DNA of 64,000 nt from positions 124,001-188,000 of the forward strand of contig JAMAHW010000031.1 in the NCBI GenBank assembly GCA_023627715.1, read 5' to 3'. Each line of letters begins with the position of its first letter. Positions within the stretch are counted from its first letter, which is position 1. The notes under the pieces were generated by a model. The model was not told where the DNA came from, did not search any database, and saw only the letters and a list, made by a program, of their open reading frames with translations. Origin of the DNA: Periconia sp. R9002. Taxonomy: Eukaryota > Ascomycota > Dothideomycetes > Pleosporales > Periconiaceae. Below are positions 44,483-53,626 of this stretch, piece by piece. A program made the position numbers and the translations under genes.

Positions 44483-44903
44483 TTTGGAGGACCTAGCGTT
44501 GAAAGTTGTATCAACTGATGTTTATGCTATTTGGTAGGTGTACATATCCGGAAGTCTACACACATATATACATATGTATGTACATACATAACGTGCGTAA
44601 TTTGAATGCACGTGACGTGAGTGAACGAGGTTCAAACAGTGCTTGTCTTGAGTGCCAACTGAACAAAGTCCGCGGAGGCTTTTACCCCTTTCATCGCAAG
44701 TCTAATATCTTAACTACTCCCTACACGTACCTAGCCAAGGCCAATTACCAATACAAGGGGTAAAATGAAAACATCTCAACCGCATATGATCCATCAAAGA
44801 AGCACACTGAACCCAACCAGTTCAAAAAGTCCAGTATATATTAGGGTATTGATATCTGTATCTACTAACACCTCACCTCCCTCAAAACCCCCATGAACAC
44901 CCC
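44483..44903. other. Convergent 3' spacer with perfect palindrome
   Basis: This lies between the 3' ends of the aldolase and DenD-like genes. It contains an 18 bp perfect palindrome, TATGTATGTACATACATA, at 44573-44590, within a run of TACATA words. The palindrome may fold in the aldolase 3' UTR. Confidence 0.45.
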
Positions 44904-45869
44904 TCACTCCTTCCCCCCAAACGCCTCCACATAATCCCTCACAATCTCATCAAACCCGGTATCCCTCACAAACCCCAACTTCAACGCCTTCGCATTATCA
45001 AACTCAGCAGGCCAACTATACAAAATCCTCTTCAAGCTCTCCTCCTCCTTCTCCTCCAGCAGCTCCAACTTCTCCTTGCCCGCCACACGCTCGAGCGAAT
45101 CGCGCATATCCTGCAACGACACGCCGATGCCCGGGAAATTGACGCTGCGTTCGTTTTTCGGGAGGAGGTCGAGGTCGAGTTGTGTGGCGGCGAAGACGAG
45201 GTTCTGGACGAGGATGCGCGGCGAGCAGAGCCAGTGGCGCCAACTGCGGTCGGTGATGGGGACCACGCATTTGATGCCCGCGACGGGCTCGCGGATCATG
45301 CCGCTGAGGAACGAGCTTGCTGCCGCTGTGGGTTTCCCGGGGCGTACGGAGACGGTGGGGAAGCGGAACGAGATGCCGTCGATGAAGCCGCGGCGCGTGT
45401 ACTCGCTGATGAGGTACTCACACATCATCTTCTCGGCGCCGTAGCTGGTTTCCGGCGTGGGCATTTGGGCCTCGGTGACGGGGAGCGTGACCGAGTTGTT
45501 GTAGACGGCTTGGCTGGAGGCGTAGAGGACGCGGGTTCCGGGGCAGGTGGAGCGTAGGGTTTCGAGGAGCGCGCGGGTTGCGTCGAAGTTTGCGCGCATG
45601 CCGCCGTCGAAGTCGGATTCGGCGCCCGACGACATGATGCCGTGGAAGACGTAGACGGCATCGATGTCTGGGGTCACGACGAGGTGCGATTCGGTGGTGA
45701 GGTCCGCGCGGATGGGGGTTGCGTTTTGGGGGTTGGGGGTTTTGGAGGGGATTGGGGGGGTGATGATGTCGGTGAGGATGAGGGTGTGGTTTGCGGTTGT
45801 GTCGGAGAGGAGCTTTTCGGCAACGAGTTGGCCTATGAAGCCTGCGGCGCCTGTGATGAGGATCTTCAT
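44904..45869 (-). CDS. NAD-dependent epimerase/dehydratase-family enzyme, DenD-like (D-erythronate dehydrogenase type)
   Basis: Single exon, 321 residues. The start is taken at MKILITGAAGFIGQ because the GxxGxxG motif (residues 7-13) sits at the extreme N-terminus of extended SDRs; an upstream in-frame Met would add 30 charged residues. The catalytic Tyr and Lys are in SYGAEKMM. DenD-type marks include HGIMSSGAESDFDGGMRANFDATR, RFPTVSVRPGKPTAAASSF and MIREPVAG. Bacterial DenD oxidises D-erythronate to 2-oxo-tetronate with NAD; fungal members are uncharacterised as far as I know. The neighbours (acid-type transporter, zinc aldolase, hydroxyacid dehydrogenase) fit an acid-sugar breakdown route. 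Confidence 0.88.
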   Translation of the reverse strand: MKILITGAAGFIGQLVAEKLLSDTTANHTLILTDIITPPIPSKTPNPQNATPIRADLTTESHLVVTPDIDAVYVFHGIMSSGAESDFDGGMRANFDATRALLETLRSTCPGTRVLYASSQAVYNNSVTLPVTEAQMPTPETSYGAEKMMCEYLISEYTRRGFIDGISFRFPTVSVRPGKPTAAASSFLSGMIREPVAGIKCVVPITDRSWRHWLCSPRILVQNLVFAATQLDLDLLPKNERSVNFPGIGVSLQDMRDSLERVAGKEKLELLEEKEEESLKRILYSWPAEFDNAKALKLGFVRDTGFDEIVRDYVEAFGGKE

Positions 45870-46913
45870 TTTGTCCTGCTCTTGTCTTCTTTTTTCCTTT
45901 TCTCTTTTTGGTCTTGGTGATTGATGCTCTTTCGTTGGTGTAATTAATTGCTTGTTCACTCCCCAGGTTCAGAAAAAAACACAATTGTAAAGACTTCTGG
46001 TCGTTATACGTAAAACAAACCCTTCAATAACCTCGACTCAAGCCGGATGAAGCAACGACTAAGTACCCAAACCTCGATATAAAAAAAATCAAAAGGTGTG
46101 AAGTAGGAAGAAACCCCCACTCCAATAAACAAACCGCGCGTGTTCCGACATCACCAATCGATCCACGCCAGCACAGTAAGTGGGCTAGTAGTTAAAAGCG
46201 ACCAATCCCCGACTCGGAACTCTCCCCTCACCCCTCATCGCCAGCATCGCCGACACTATCCATCCTAGCTCACGAGGTTCGCAGGCGTGGCAGGGAGGGG
46301 AGAGGGGAAGATCCCGGAGCGATGCCCCTCGGCGATATCGCCGGGACCCACACAGACCTCCACACCTACCCCATCTTTCACTCCATCAATCGGCTAACAC
46401 CAAACCCAATTCACCGCAAGCCGAGCACCGCGGAGACAACAAACCTTGGGAAAACAGAACAATAATCCTTCCTTTGCCTTAACCAATAAAAACTAGCTTT
46501 GTTAGAGGCTCCGACGCAAATTCGCATTACTCCCATTGAATAAATCACCTTTAAGCTCCTATTCATCAGACTTCCCTCCCTTTTTTCCAACTCACGGGAA
46601 ACTTAGATAGGGAAGATAATTAAATACCTAGGTATGTAGTCGTCTTCGTCGGATTTGTTTCTTGCTATGTACTTCACACTACTAACCCATCTTTACGTTC
46701 CGCGTTAAAGACGTTGTTGGATACATACATAGTCTGTATTCCGGTCCAAACACGAACTAATTGACTGCGCAAGACTACATATAGACATACACAACTACCC
46801 TCGATATTTCACTACGAACATAAACCACACTTCACCCACTAGCTCACACATAAAAGCACACCTCTCCGCATTCATCAGATCAAAGGAAGAATACTACATA
46901 CCGCGGAACGACA
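45870..46913. promoter_or_regulatory. Divergent promoter of DenD-like and b2-like genes
   Basis: About 1.04 kb between two start codons on opposite strands. CCAAT occurs near 46201 and 46481. A CCGAGCACCGCGG stretch near 46422 contains CGG/CCG triplets of the sort bound by Zn2Cys6 regulators. No motif repeats clearly enough to name an operator. Confidence 0.35.
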
Positions 46914-48892
46914 ATGGCAGCACCAAACCAAACAGATGATTCAAAACCGGAGATAACGGTCGAAGAAATCAAAAAACACGCCACCGAAGATGACTGCTGG
47001 ATCGTCGTCGACGGCGCGGTGTGGGATATTACTGAGTTTGCGAGGGAGCATCCGGGGGGTGCGGAGGGTATGTATTATTATTTTTCCTACGGGTTCGATG
47101 GGGAGTCTTGAAGTAGAATAATGGAGGTGGTGGTTTTTTTGAGCAGCATGCATGATACGATATGCTTTCGACTTCTTCATATACATACCCAATTTTTGCC
47201 CCGGCTCCAAACCTTCACTCAAAAAACAACAATACAAAAACCCTCCAAAAACCCAATACTAACCCTCCCCCAGTAATCCACCGCCACGCAGGCCACGACG
47301 CAACAACCGCCTACTCCACCGTCCACGCCCCCTCCCTCCTCTCCACCACCCTGCCCCCCTCCTCCTACAAAGGCCACCTCTCCCCCTCCACCTCCTCCAC
47401 ATCCCCGCTCCTCCTCCCCCCACCAACACCCACCTCCCAACCCGCCCTCCAAATCGGCGCCAAACCGCCCCTCACCACCCTCCTCAACGCCTACGATTTC
47501 GAAACCGTAGCCTCCAAGACGCTCACGCAAAAGGCGTACGCGTTCTACTCATCTGCGGCGACGAATCTGGTCACGAGGGATGCGAATCGGAGTTTGTTCG
47601 ACAGGGTGTGGTTCCGGCCAAGGATGCTGCGGGATGTGAAGAGTGTGGATACGAGGACGCGGATGTTGGGGTGTGAGGTGGATGTGCCGTTTTTTGTTAG
47701 TCCGGCGGCGATGGCGCGGTTGGCGCATCCCGAGGGGGAGAAGGCGCTTGCGAGGGGGTGTCGGGAGTTTGGGGTTGCGCAGTGTGTGAGTTTTTTTTTT
47801 CTCAAGCTTTTTTATGGGGTTTTGGAAGGGTTGGAGAGTGCGAGATGTGTAGTGATGGATGGACGTGCTTGAGCGGAGGAAGCGTTACAATAGCGGTTCC
47901 GGTACTAACGATTGATGAACCCAGATCTCAACAAACGCCGCATACCCCATGAACGAAATCACATCCAGCGTACCCCCAAACAGCATCCCCTTCTTCTTCC
48001 AACTCTACGTCAACAAAGACCGCCGCGCCTCAGAGGCGCTACTCCGCGACGCGGAAGCAAACGGGATCAAAGGTATCTTCTTCACCATCGACGGTCCCGT
48101 GCAGGGGAAGCGCGAGGGCGACGAGCGCGTCAAGGTCGAAGCATCGACCAACGCAAAAGCCGCGATCAGTGGCGCGGCCGCGAAGAACGATAAGAGGGGT
48201 GGAGGCCTCGGGAGGACTATGGGTGGGTACATTGACCCGACGTTTAATTGGGAGGATATTAGGTGGTTGCGAAAGTCGACCAAGTTACCGCTTGTCGCGA
48301 AGGGCGTTATGACGGCCGAGGATGCGGTTCTGGCGGTTAAGTATGGGTTGGATGGGATTGTCATAAGTAATCATGGTGGGAGGAATCTTGATACGTAAGT
48401 TTTCTTTGGTGAGGTGTGGTGTTGTTTTTTCTGGGGTTGGAGGAAGCTGATGTTGTGATTGTAGGACGCCTCCATCGCTTTTGACGCTCATGGAGATTCG
48501 GAAACATCACCCCGAGGTGTTCCAGCATCTGGAAGTGTTTATCGACTGCGGGATTCGGAGGGGCACGGATATCGTCAAGGCGCTGTGTCTCGGTGCCAAA
48601 GCCGTAGGCATGGGGAGGCCGTTCTTGTACTCGCTGACGTACGGTCAAGAAGGCGTTGAGCATTTCATTGACAGTAAGTTGATTTACTCTAAACCGAGCC
48701 CGAGACACTCTAACGAAGACAATAGTCATGAAAGATGAGATGGAAACGACGATGCGCTTGCTGGGTATCACAGACCTATCCCAATGTCATCCAAAGTATC
48801 TCAACATCTGCGACGTAGAACACCTGATCCCAAAATCGCTCGACTCTCCCTTCCCAGAGATACCGCAATCAGGGGTGCGCGCCAAGTTGTAG
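46914..48892 (+). CDS. Flavocytochrome b2-like FMN-dependent 2-hydroxyacid dehydrogenase
   Basis: Five exons (46914-47067, 47274-47785, 47925-48394, 48465-48673, 48726-48892) join in frame to 503 residues. An N-terminal cytochrome b5 domain ([17 protein letters not shown]) has haem ligands His46 (HPGG) and His69 (VHAPS), 23 apart as in yeast b2. A Ser/Pro-rich linker follows, then the FMN barrel: [30 protein letters not shown], active-site His-Gly-Gly-Arg in [10 protein letters not shown], and [16 protein letters not shown] plus [10 protein letters not shown] for FMN phosphate. It should oxidise L-lactate or another L-2-hydroxyacid and pass electrons to the haem and an acceptor. The model has only 12 residues before the b5 core, so no obvious mitochondrial presequence. 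Its stop is 6 bp from that of the regulator gene. Confidence 0.9.
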
Positions 48893-48898
48893 GTTACA

Positions 48899-51024
48899 TC
48901 ACGTAGACCAAAGATCGAGATCGTTGGGCACCGCTTGTCCCAAGAAAGTATCATCGTCGAAGCCGAAGCCGTAAGACCCGATCAGATCATACATATTGAA
49001 GCCGTTCATAGTCTGCATGTCTGAGTTGATGATGTGCACCGGGCCCGGAAGGCCTTGGGTAGATGGAGGTACATGCGCAGCGTTACTGCTGGGCGTTTCC
49101 GGTGTGTCGAAGAATTTCAAAAGCTCTCGGATACCACGCACAATGTATCTTATTAGATGTTTTTCGTTTAGACTTTCAGAGACTCTCGACAGGAGATTTG
49201 CGGACCGTCGAGACAGCGATAGAACTTGTCCAATGTTGAAATTGAGCCCTAACCCAGCCGGTTCCGTCGTCCATTCTGGTGATGCCGTCTGAGTGACCAC
49301 ACCCCAAGTTTTGGCCATTTTGAGCAGGAAGGTGGCGCAGAAAGCGACCATCGTGTGGGTGAATAGAGGCACGCCAATCATCGCTCTTCGGATGTCTGGT
49401 TCCTCGAAAATTAAGGTTAGAGTACCCGTGGCTGCAGAGATGGCTATGTTTGCAGCTTCTCGTCGATCGTAGGACAGGGACTCGGAGGATGTAGCGCTAG
49501 GGGAAGGCAGAGCGCGAAGCGCAAGCGAATTGAGCTGAAAGCGCGCGAAGTGGTAGTACAGGACGATAGCTTTTGATGGATAGGATCCGATGATGGTATT
49601 ATCTTCACAGCGTGGTTGCCATGTCAGTCTCCATTGTTCGATGGCGAAGGTGAACATGCGCAGTTGGTGAAAGTCACGTTCGCCTAGCGGTTGCTCTGGA
49701 TCACTGCCAAACGCCATGTAAGCTTCCGTAAGGACTTTGAACAAGGCGACTTGAGCCAGCAGCCGCATGTCTCCCTGTGTAGTCTCGGGACTGTTCATGA
49801 ATTGCTCCACGTTCTTTATCGCCAGGTCCTCATGGAGAAGAGGCGGGCGTCCATACGCAATGCTGAACTGGTGCTCGCATACGTAAAGCGCGTACCACAA
49901 ACGCACATTATCACGCTGCTCAGCATGTCCTCGTAGTAACTTGTTGTATGATTGATGTACATTCATCTCCACCGCGTTCCTTACCGCTAGGCCAGAGAGC
50001 TTCCAGCTCAGATTCGGAATGTAAAACGCCGCGAGGCACAACGCACGCACGTCGTCCAGATTCTGCAGTCGAGACAGGCACGTACTGTACGCCAACGAGA
50101 CAAAAACGTTGTAGCATTTCTGCAGCGTATCCGTCTGCCCTGAGGTATTCAGTGACGCGATGGTGAGAACCGTTGCAGTCAGCAGGGTCGAATGGCGTCG
50201 CAAGGCATCGAGGGTTTTGTGCGGCACGAGCATGCCGTCCCAGAGAAGCTGATAGATATTCTCCATGTACCGCCCAAACAAATCGTCGGCTTCTTGCTGG
50301 CTCACAATCCCCTGAGCGATGAAATCGTTTTCCCGGAAGTCGGTGTTGGGTTTCCATCGAATACTGCTTCGGAGGTTGCGGATCCGGGTTAAATCGTACA
50401 GGCTTCGCATAGGTGCTGGGACTAATTCCGACAGTTCGGCGCCTTCATCCAGACCGGGTTCGACGGAGTTCTCCCTCGTCATGTCCATGGGCGGGACGAC
50501 CATCGTGGTGTTGATCCCGTTCTCCGTGGCCGTCACGGGGCTGATGACGATACTTTGTGACCTGACAGGCAGCTTCTCGGGCAGCGAAGCTAGATCTGGA
50601 AGTTGGTTGTGACGAAGGAGGATTTGCACAGCTGAACGAAGCTGAGCAATCTCTGCTGCAGCATTCTCTTTCCATCTGCATTCATCATCAGTACAGGTGG
50701 TACTAGTTAACTAGGGAGAGGAGCATTTCCTACTGAGCATCTTCATCCTGCAGTCTTTGAAGTGGATTGTGGGGTACGCATTCAAGTCCGCCACGGAGAC
50801 ACTTGGAACACTTCTGTTCTCCTGCTACCGGCTCACATCTAATCTTGTGTCTTTTGCACTCGGCACCTGCACAAGCCCCATCATCAGTCAAGAGGCCATG
50901 ATGAAGGCAAAGCAAGCATTAACCAATCCAACAACTTACAAGCTCTGATCTTAGCGGTGCGGGGAACTTGTGACTGCGGTCCACTGGAGTGCTCGGAATC
51001 TTCGTGCGCACGCTTCCCCGACAT
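48899..51024 (-). CDS. Zn2Cys6 transcription factor with fungal-specific TF domain
   Basis: Three exons (50940-51024, 50734-50866, 48899-50675) join in frame to 664 residues. The binuclear zinc cluster is complete: Cys29, 32, 39, 48, 51 and 58 (CAEC-x6-C-x8-CSKC-x6-C), and the first intron falls inside the first cysteine codon. A short helical linker (NAAAEIAQLRSAVQILL) may dimerise. The middle homology region carries DDLFGRYMENIYQLLWDG, SLAYSTCLSRLQNLDDVRAL and LWYALYVCEHQFSIAYGRPPLL. An acidic C-terminus (GFGFDDDTFLGQ) may activate. It is nuclear, binding CGG-type sites. Placement next to the b2-like, DenD-like and aldolase genes makes it a candidate pathway regulator. Confidence 0.92.
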
Positions 51025-51143
51025 TTCCGAGCCATTTGTGTGATACCGCGCACACGTTGGATGTGGTGACGTTTGAATGCTTGGAAGAGGGAATGGCTCT
51101 CAGGTGACCACGCGATGTTCAGCCTGTTGAGCTGGAGCCTTGG

Positions 51144-51175
51144 GTTCGTTCGTTCTAACTATAGAGCGAACGAAC
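51144..51175. promoter_or_regulatory. Inverted repeat in the regulator/HET shared promoter
   Basis: Arms GTTCGTTCG (51144-51152) and CGAACGAAC (51167-51175) are perfect reverse complements around a 14 bp centre. One mismatch in, TCT pairs with AGA, giving an imperfect 13 bp arm. It sits midway in the 267 bp between the divergent start codons of the Zn2Cys6 gene and HET gene 3. It may be a dimeric operator or a stem. Confidence 0.55.
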
Positions 51176-51291
51176 GCGCTTGTCCTGTCAGGGTTTCTCC
51201 ACAACTCTAATTACTCGCGAACCGAACCATTCCATCTAACGCGCGAGTCATACCTCTACATTTTACTATCCATCGAGAATACAGTGACAGT

Positions 51292-53016
51292 ATGAGGATC
51301 AAGTACAAATACCAACCACTTAAGCCCAACGAAATTCGACTCTTGGAGCTCCATGATCTTTCCGATAAGCACCGCCTCATTCGGCGCATCTTCAGCGTGT
51401 CCCACGCAGAGTGTCCGCCTTACACGGCGATTTCCTACGTCTGGGGAGCGAACCAGCAGCTTCCACCAGTAACTCTAGTCTGCGATAATCCGGACACAAA
51501 TGTAACTGTGACGAAGAGCCTAGAGCTAGCTCTCCGGAGTGTGGTTCGCAGCAGGACGAGTGGATCATCGACGACCGGTCATGACAAGGACAGCAGCGGC
51601 CAAAGAGGCTGGTTTGTATGGGCAGATGCCATTTCAATCAATCAAAACGATGTGGAAGAGAAGAATAGACAGGTCAGCATGATGCAAGGGATCTATCAGC
51701 GCGCTGAGGACGTGCACATCTGGCTTGGTGAAGGAGATGAGGATACCGGGAAAGCATTCGATCTCATCGGGGGGTTGGTGATGATATCGCGACCGTACCA
51801 TCAACTCGAGATACGCCCACAGCATTTTGGTATAAATGGAGCGGATAATTTCAGCAGGGAGATCGACGCCTTTGTAGCCTTGCTGAAGAGGCCGTGGTTC
51901 AGTCGCATTTGGATCATCCAAGAAGTCGCGGCATCACAGCGCGCGCGAGTATTTTGCGGTGACTACTCCGTGGACTGGGATGATCTGGTGAAGGCTGTGA
52001 CGTTTAGTCTAAGGAAGATGCTACGACCTTCCGAGATGTTTTGCCAGGAGCAAACGCTTCGGATCGCGCGGACGCGGGAGGAATGGCAAGCGAGGTCTGA
52101 TGGTAGCGGTTTGGAGAATAAGATGGAGCGGCTCCAACGACTGCTTTTCCGGCATCATGATTCTTCTTCGACGGTGCCTCATGATATGGTATATGCTCTC
52201 CGAGGTGTGTCCGGCCTACCAACCATTTATGAAGAGCATCAGAGTTTCGTGAAGAGTCTAATGTCTACAAAATTTGAGCTTCCCAGCATGATCGACTGGA
52301 GTGAAATGACGGAACAGGTAGACTATAAGAAGAGTAAAGAAGAACTGTACACAGAAATAGCTGTGAAAATTCTCTCCGAATGCAAGACCTTGGACCTCTT
52401 GGGTGCCTGCACTTGGCATCAGCAGTCCGATGCACTTACATCGTGGATTCCCGACTGGAGCACTTCCGGAAATCACAGCCTACTCAGCAGACAACACCTT
52501 GAACCATCGAGCATTAACTCCTCCGTCAAGTTCTCCGCGTCAGCGGAGTACACGCGATACGAGATGCGCTTCTACGACATGGAAGGAGAAGAAGCCGAGA
52601 CGTGGGATATGGTGACGTACCACCCCGAGATCACTCGCTACTTGTGTTTATCTGGCTTCATCATCGACGTCGTAAAGACAATTACATTCTTTCAGCACGA
52701 TAATACTAGGGTATCTGGTGTCCTCGACGAGATAATTGTACCGCTAGAGGGTGGTGGGTACGGGAAACTCGCAACAACAAAAGGAGATGTTCAATGCGTT
52801 GTACCGATTGCGGCGCAAGAGGGAGACGAAATCGGATTGTTCCAGGGAGGAAAGACGCCGCTCCTTCTTCGGAAATCAGACGATGAAATTGATGTGACTA
52901 ACGAGAGAGAGCATCGAGTACCGATCCGGAAGCTAGTTGGGGAGTGTGATGTCCGTGGGGTGATGGATGGAAGAGTGTTTGATATCGACAAGTGTACGCC
53001 TTTTTGGATATCTTAA
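51292..53016 (+). CDS. HET-domain protein 3
   Basis: Single exon, 574 residues. The HET domain starts near residue 43: YTAISYVWG, FVWADAISINQNDVEEKNRQV, AEDVHIWLGE, and RPWFSRIWIIQEVAAS. This is the small-HET layout typical of the HET-6 type, unlike the two other HET proteins here, which carry CxxC N-termini. The conserved tail blocks VPHDMVYALRGVSG, YTEIAVKILSECKTLDLL and LTSWIPDWS are present. The C-terminus has a region common to the family (GKLATTKGDVQCVVPIAAQEGDEIGLFQGG). It shares a 267 bp divergent promoter with the Zn2Cys6 regulator. Likely role: incompatibility or stress-triggered cell death. Confidence 0.92.
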   Translation: MRIKYKYQPLKPNEIRLLELHDLSDKHRLIRRIFSVSHAECPPYTAISYVWGANQQLPPVTLVCDNPDTNVTVTKSLELALRSVVRSRTSGSSTTGHDKDSSGQRGWFVWADAISINQNDVEEKNRQVSMMQGIYQRAEDVHIWLGEGDEDTGKAFDLIGGLVMISRPYHQLEIRPQHFGINGADNFSREIDAFVALLKRPWFSRIWIIQEVAASQRARVFCGDYSVDWDDLVKAVTFSLRKMLRPSEMFCQEQTLRIARTREEWQARSDGSGLENKMERLQRLLFRHHDSSSTVPHDMVYALRGVSGLPTIYEEHQSFVKSLMSTKFELPSMIDWSEMTEQVDYKKSKEELYTEIAVKILSECKTLDLLGACTWHQQSDALTSWIPDWSTSGNHSLLSRQHLEPSSINSSVKFSASAEYTRYEMRFYDMEGEEAETWDMVTYHPEITRYLCLSGFIIDVVKTITFFQHDNTRVSGVLDEIIVPLEGGGYGKLATTKGDVQCVVPIAAQEGDEIGLFQGGKTPLLLRKSDDEIDVTNEREHRVPIRKLVGECDVRGVMDGRVFDIDKCTPFWIS

Positions 53017-53559
53017 TAACGTAACGTGACCACTTTTTTTTTCAACCAAACCTCATTATGGGGGTTTGGCTGGGTTTGGAACAAGGTGTCAACTGCACTT
53101 TTCACTTTAAAATACTCAAGTGCTGTTAAACAGCTAGTCAACGTACCTTCTATGTACTTTCAACAGTTATTCTAGGCTTCGGTTTCTGTCAGCCAGCATT
53201 CCTAAGATACAGCAGACCCCATAATGTGCTTTAACTTTTTCCGCCTTTTTATCATAAAATTTTTAGTTTGTTCTCAAAAGGTGGTCCCGTTTTTTAGTTT
53301 CTTGCTTTTGGATCTTGTTTTTGTTCGAGGTAGTTCAAACAAAAGTCGTAAAATTTTTATCAACGCTTTTTTAAACCTCTTTTTCGAACTAGGCCTAGAC
53401 AGCCGAGGTCGTATTCGTACTATCAACCTAGCCTAAAATTCATAAACTCTTGGATCTCTCAGTATACCCGAGGAGGGGGCCCCCGGACAGGTGAGCTTGT
53501 TTTCCATTTCTTTTGACAAGTTTCAGTAGATATCACACACACATACACATACACACACA

Positions 53560-53593
<34 letters not shown>

Positions 53594-53626
53594 ACCAACA
53601 CTAAAACCAACCCTCCCCTCCCCCGA
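53017..53626. other. AT-rich convergent spacer with low-complexity DNA
   Basis: Between two 3' ends. From about 53220 to 53440 it is T-rich with an open frame of low complexity that could be a repeat relic. GGGGGCCCCC forms a 10 bp palindrome at 53475-53484. Confidence 0.4.
53533..53591. repeat. (CA)n/(TA)n microsatellite
   Basis: ACACAC/ATACAC words run into an uninterrupted (AT)n tract from about 53563 to 53591, 36 bp beyond which the amidohydrolase stop codon lies. Length is likely variable between strains. Confidence 0.8.

Noticed and set aside
44573..44590. 18 bp palindrome as an operator
   Set aside because: It lies in a 3' flank between convergent genes inside simple TACATA-type sequence, so a UTR hairpin or chance is likelier.
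45418..45984. 188-residue antisense-shadow frame over the DenD-like gene
   Set aside because: Arg/Pro/His-rich low complexity produced by GC-rich third positions; the other frame has full SDR motifs.
53222..53436. 70-residue T-rich frame as a possible transposon protein
   Set aside because: Low complexity, no gag, transposase or polymerase motif; kept only as spacer content.
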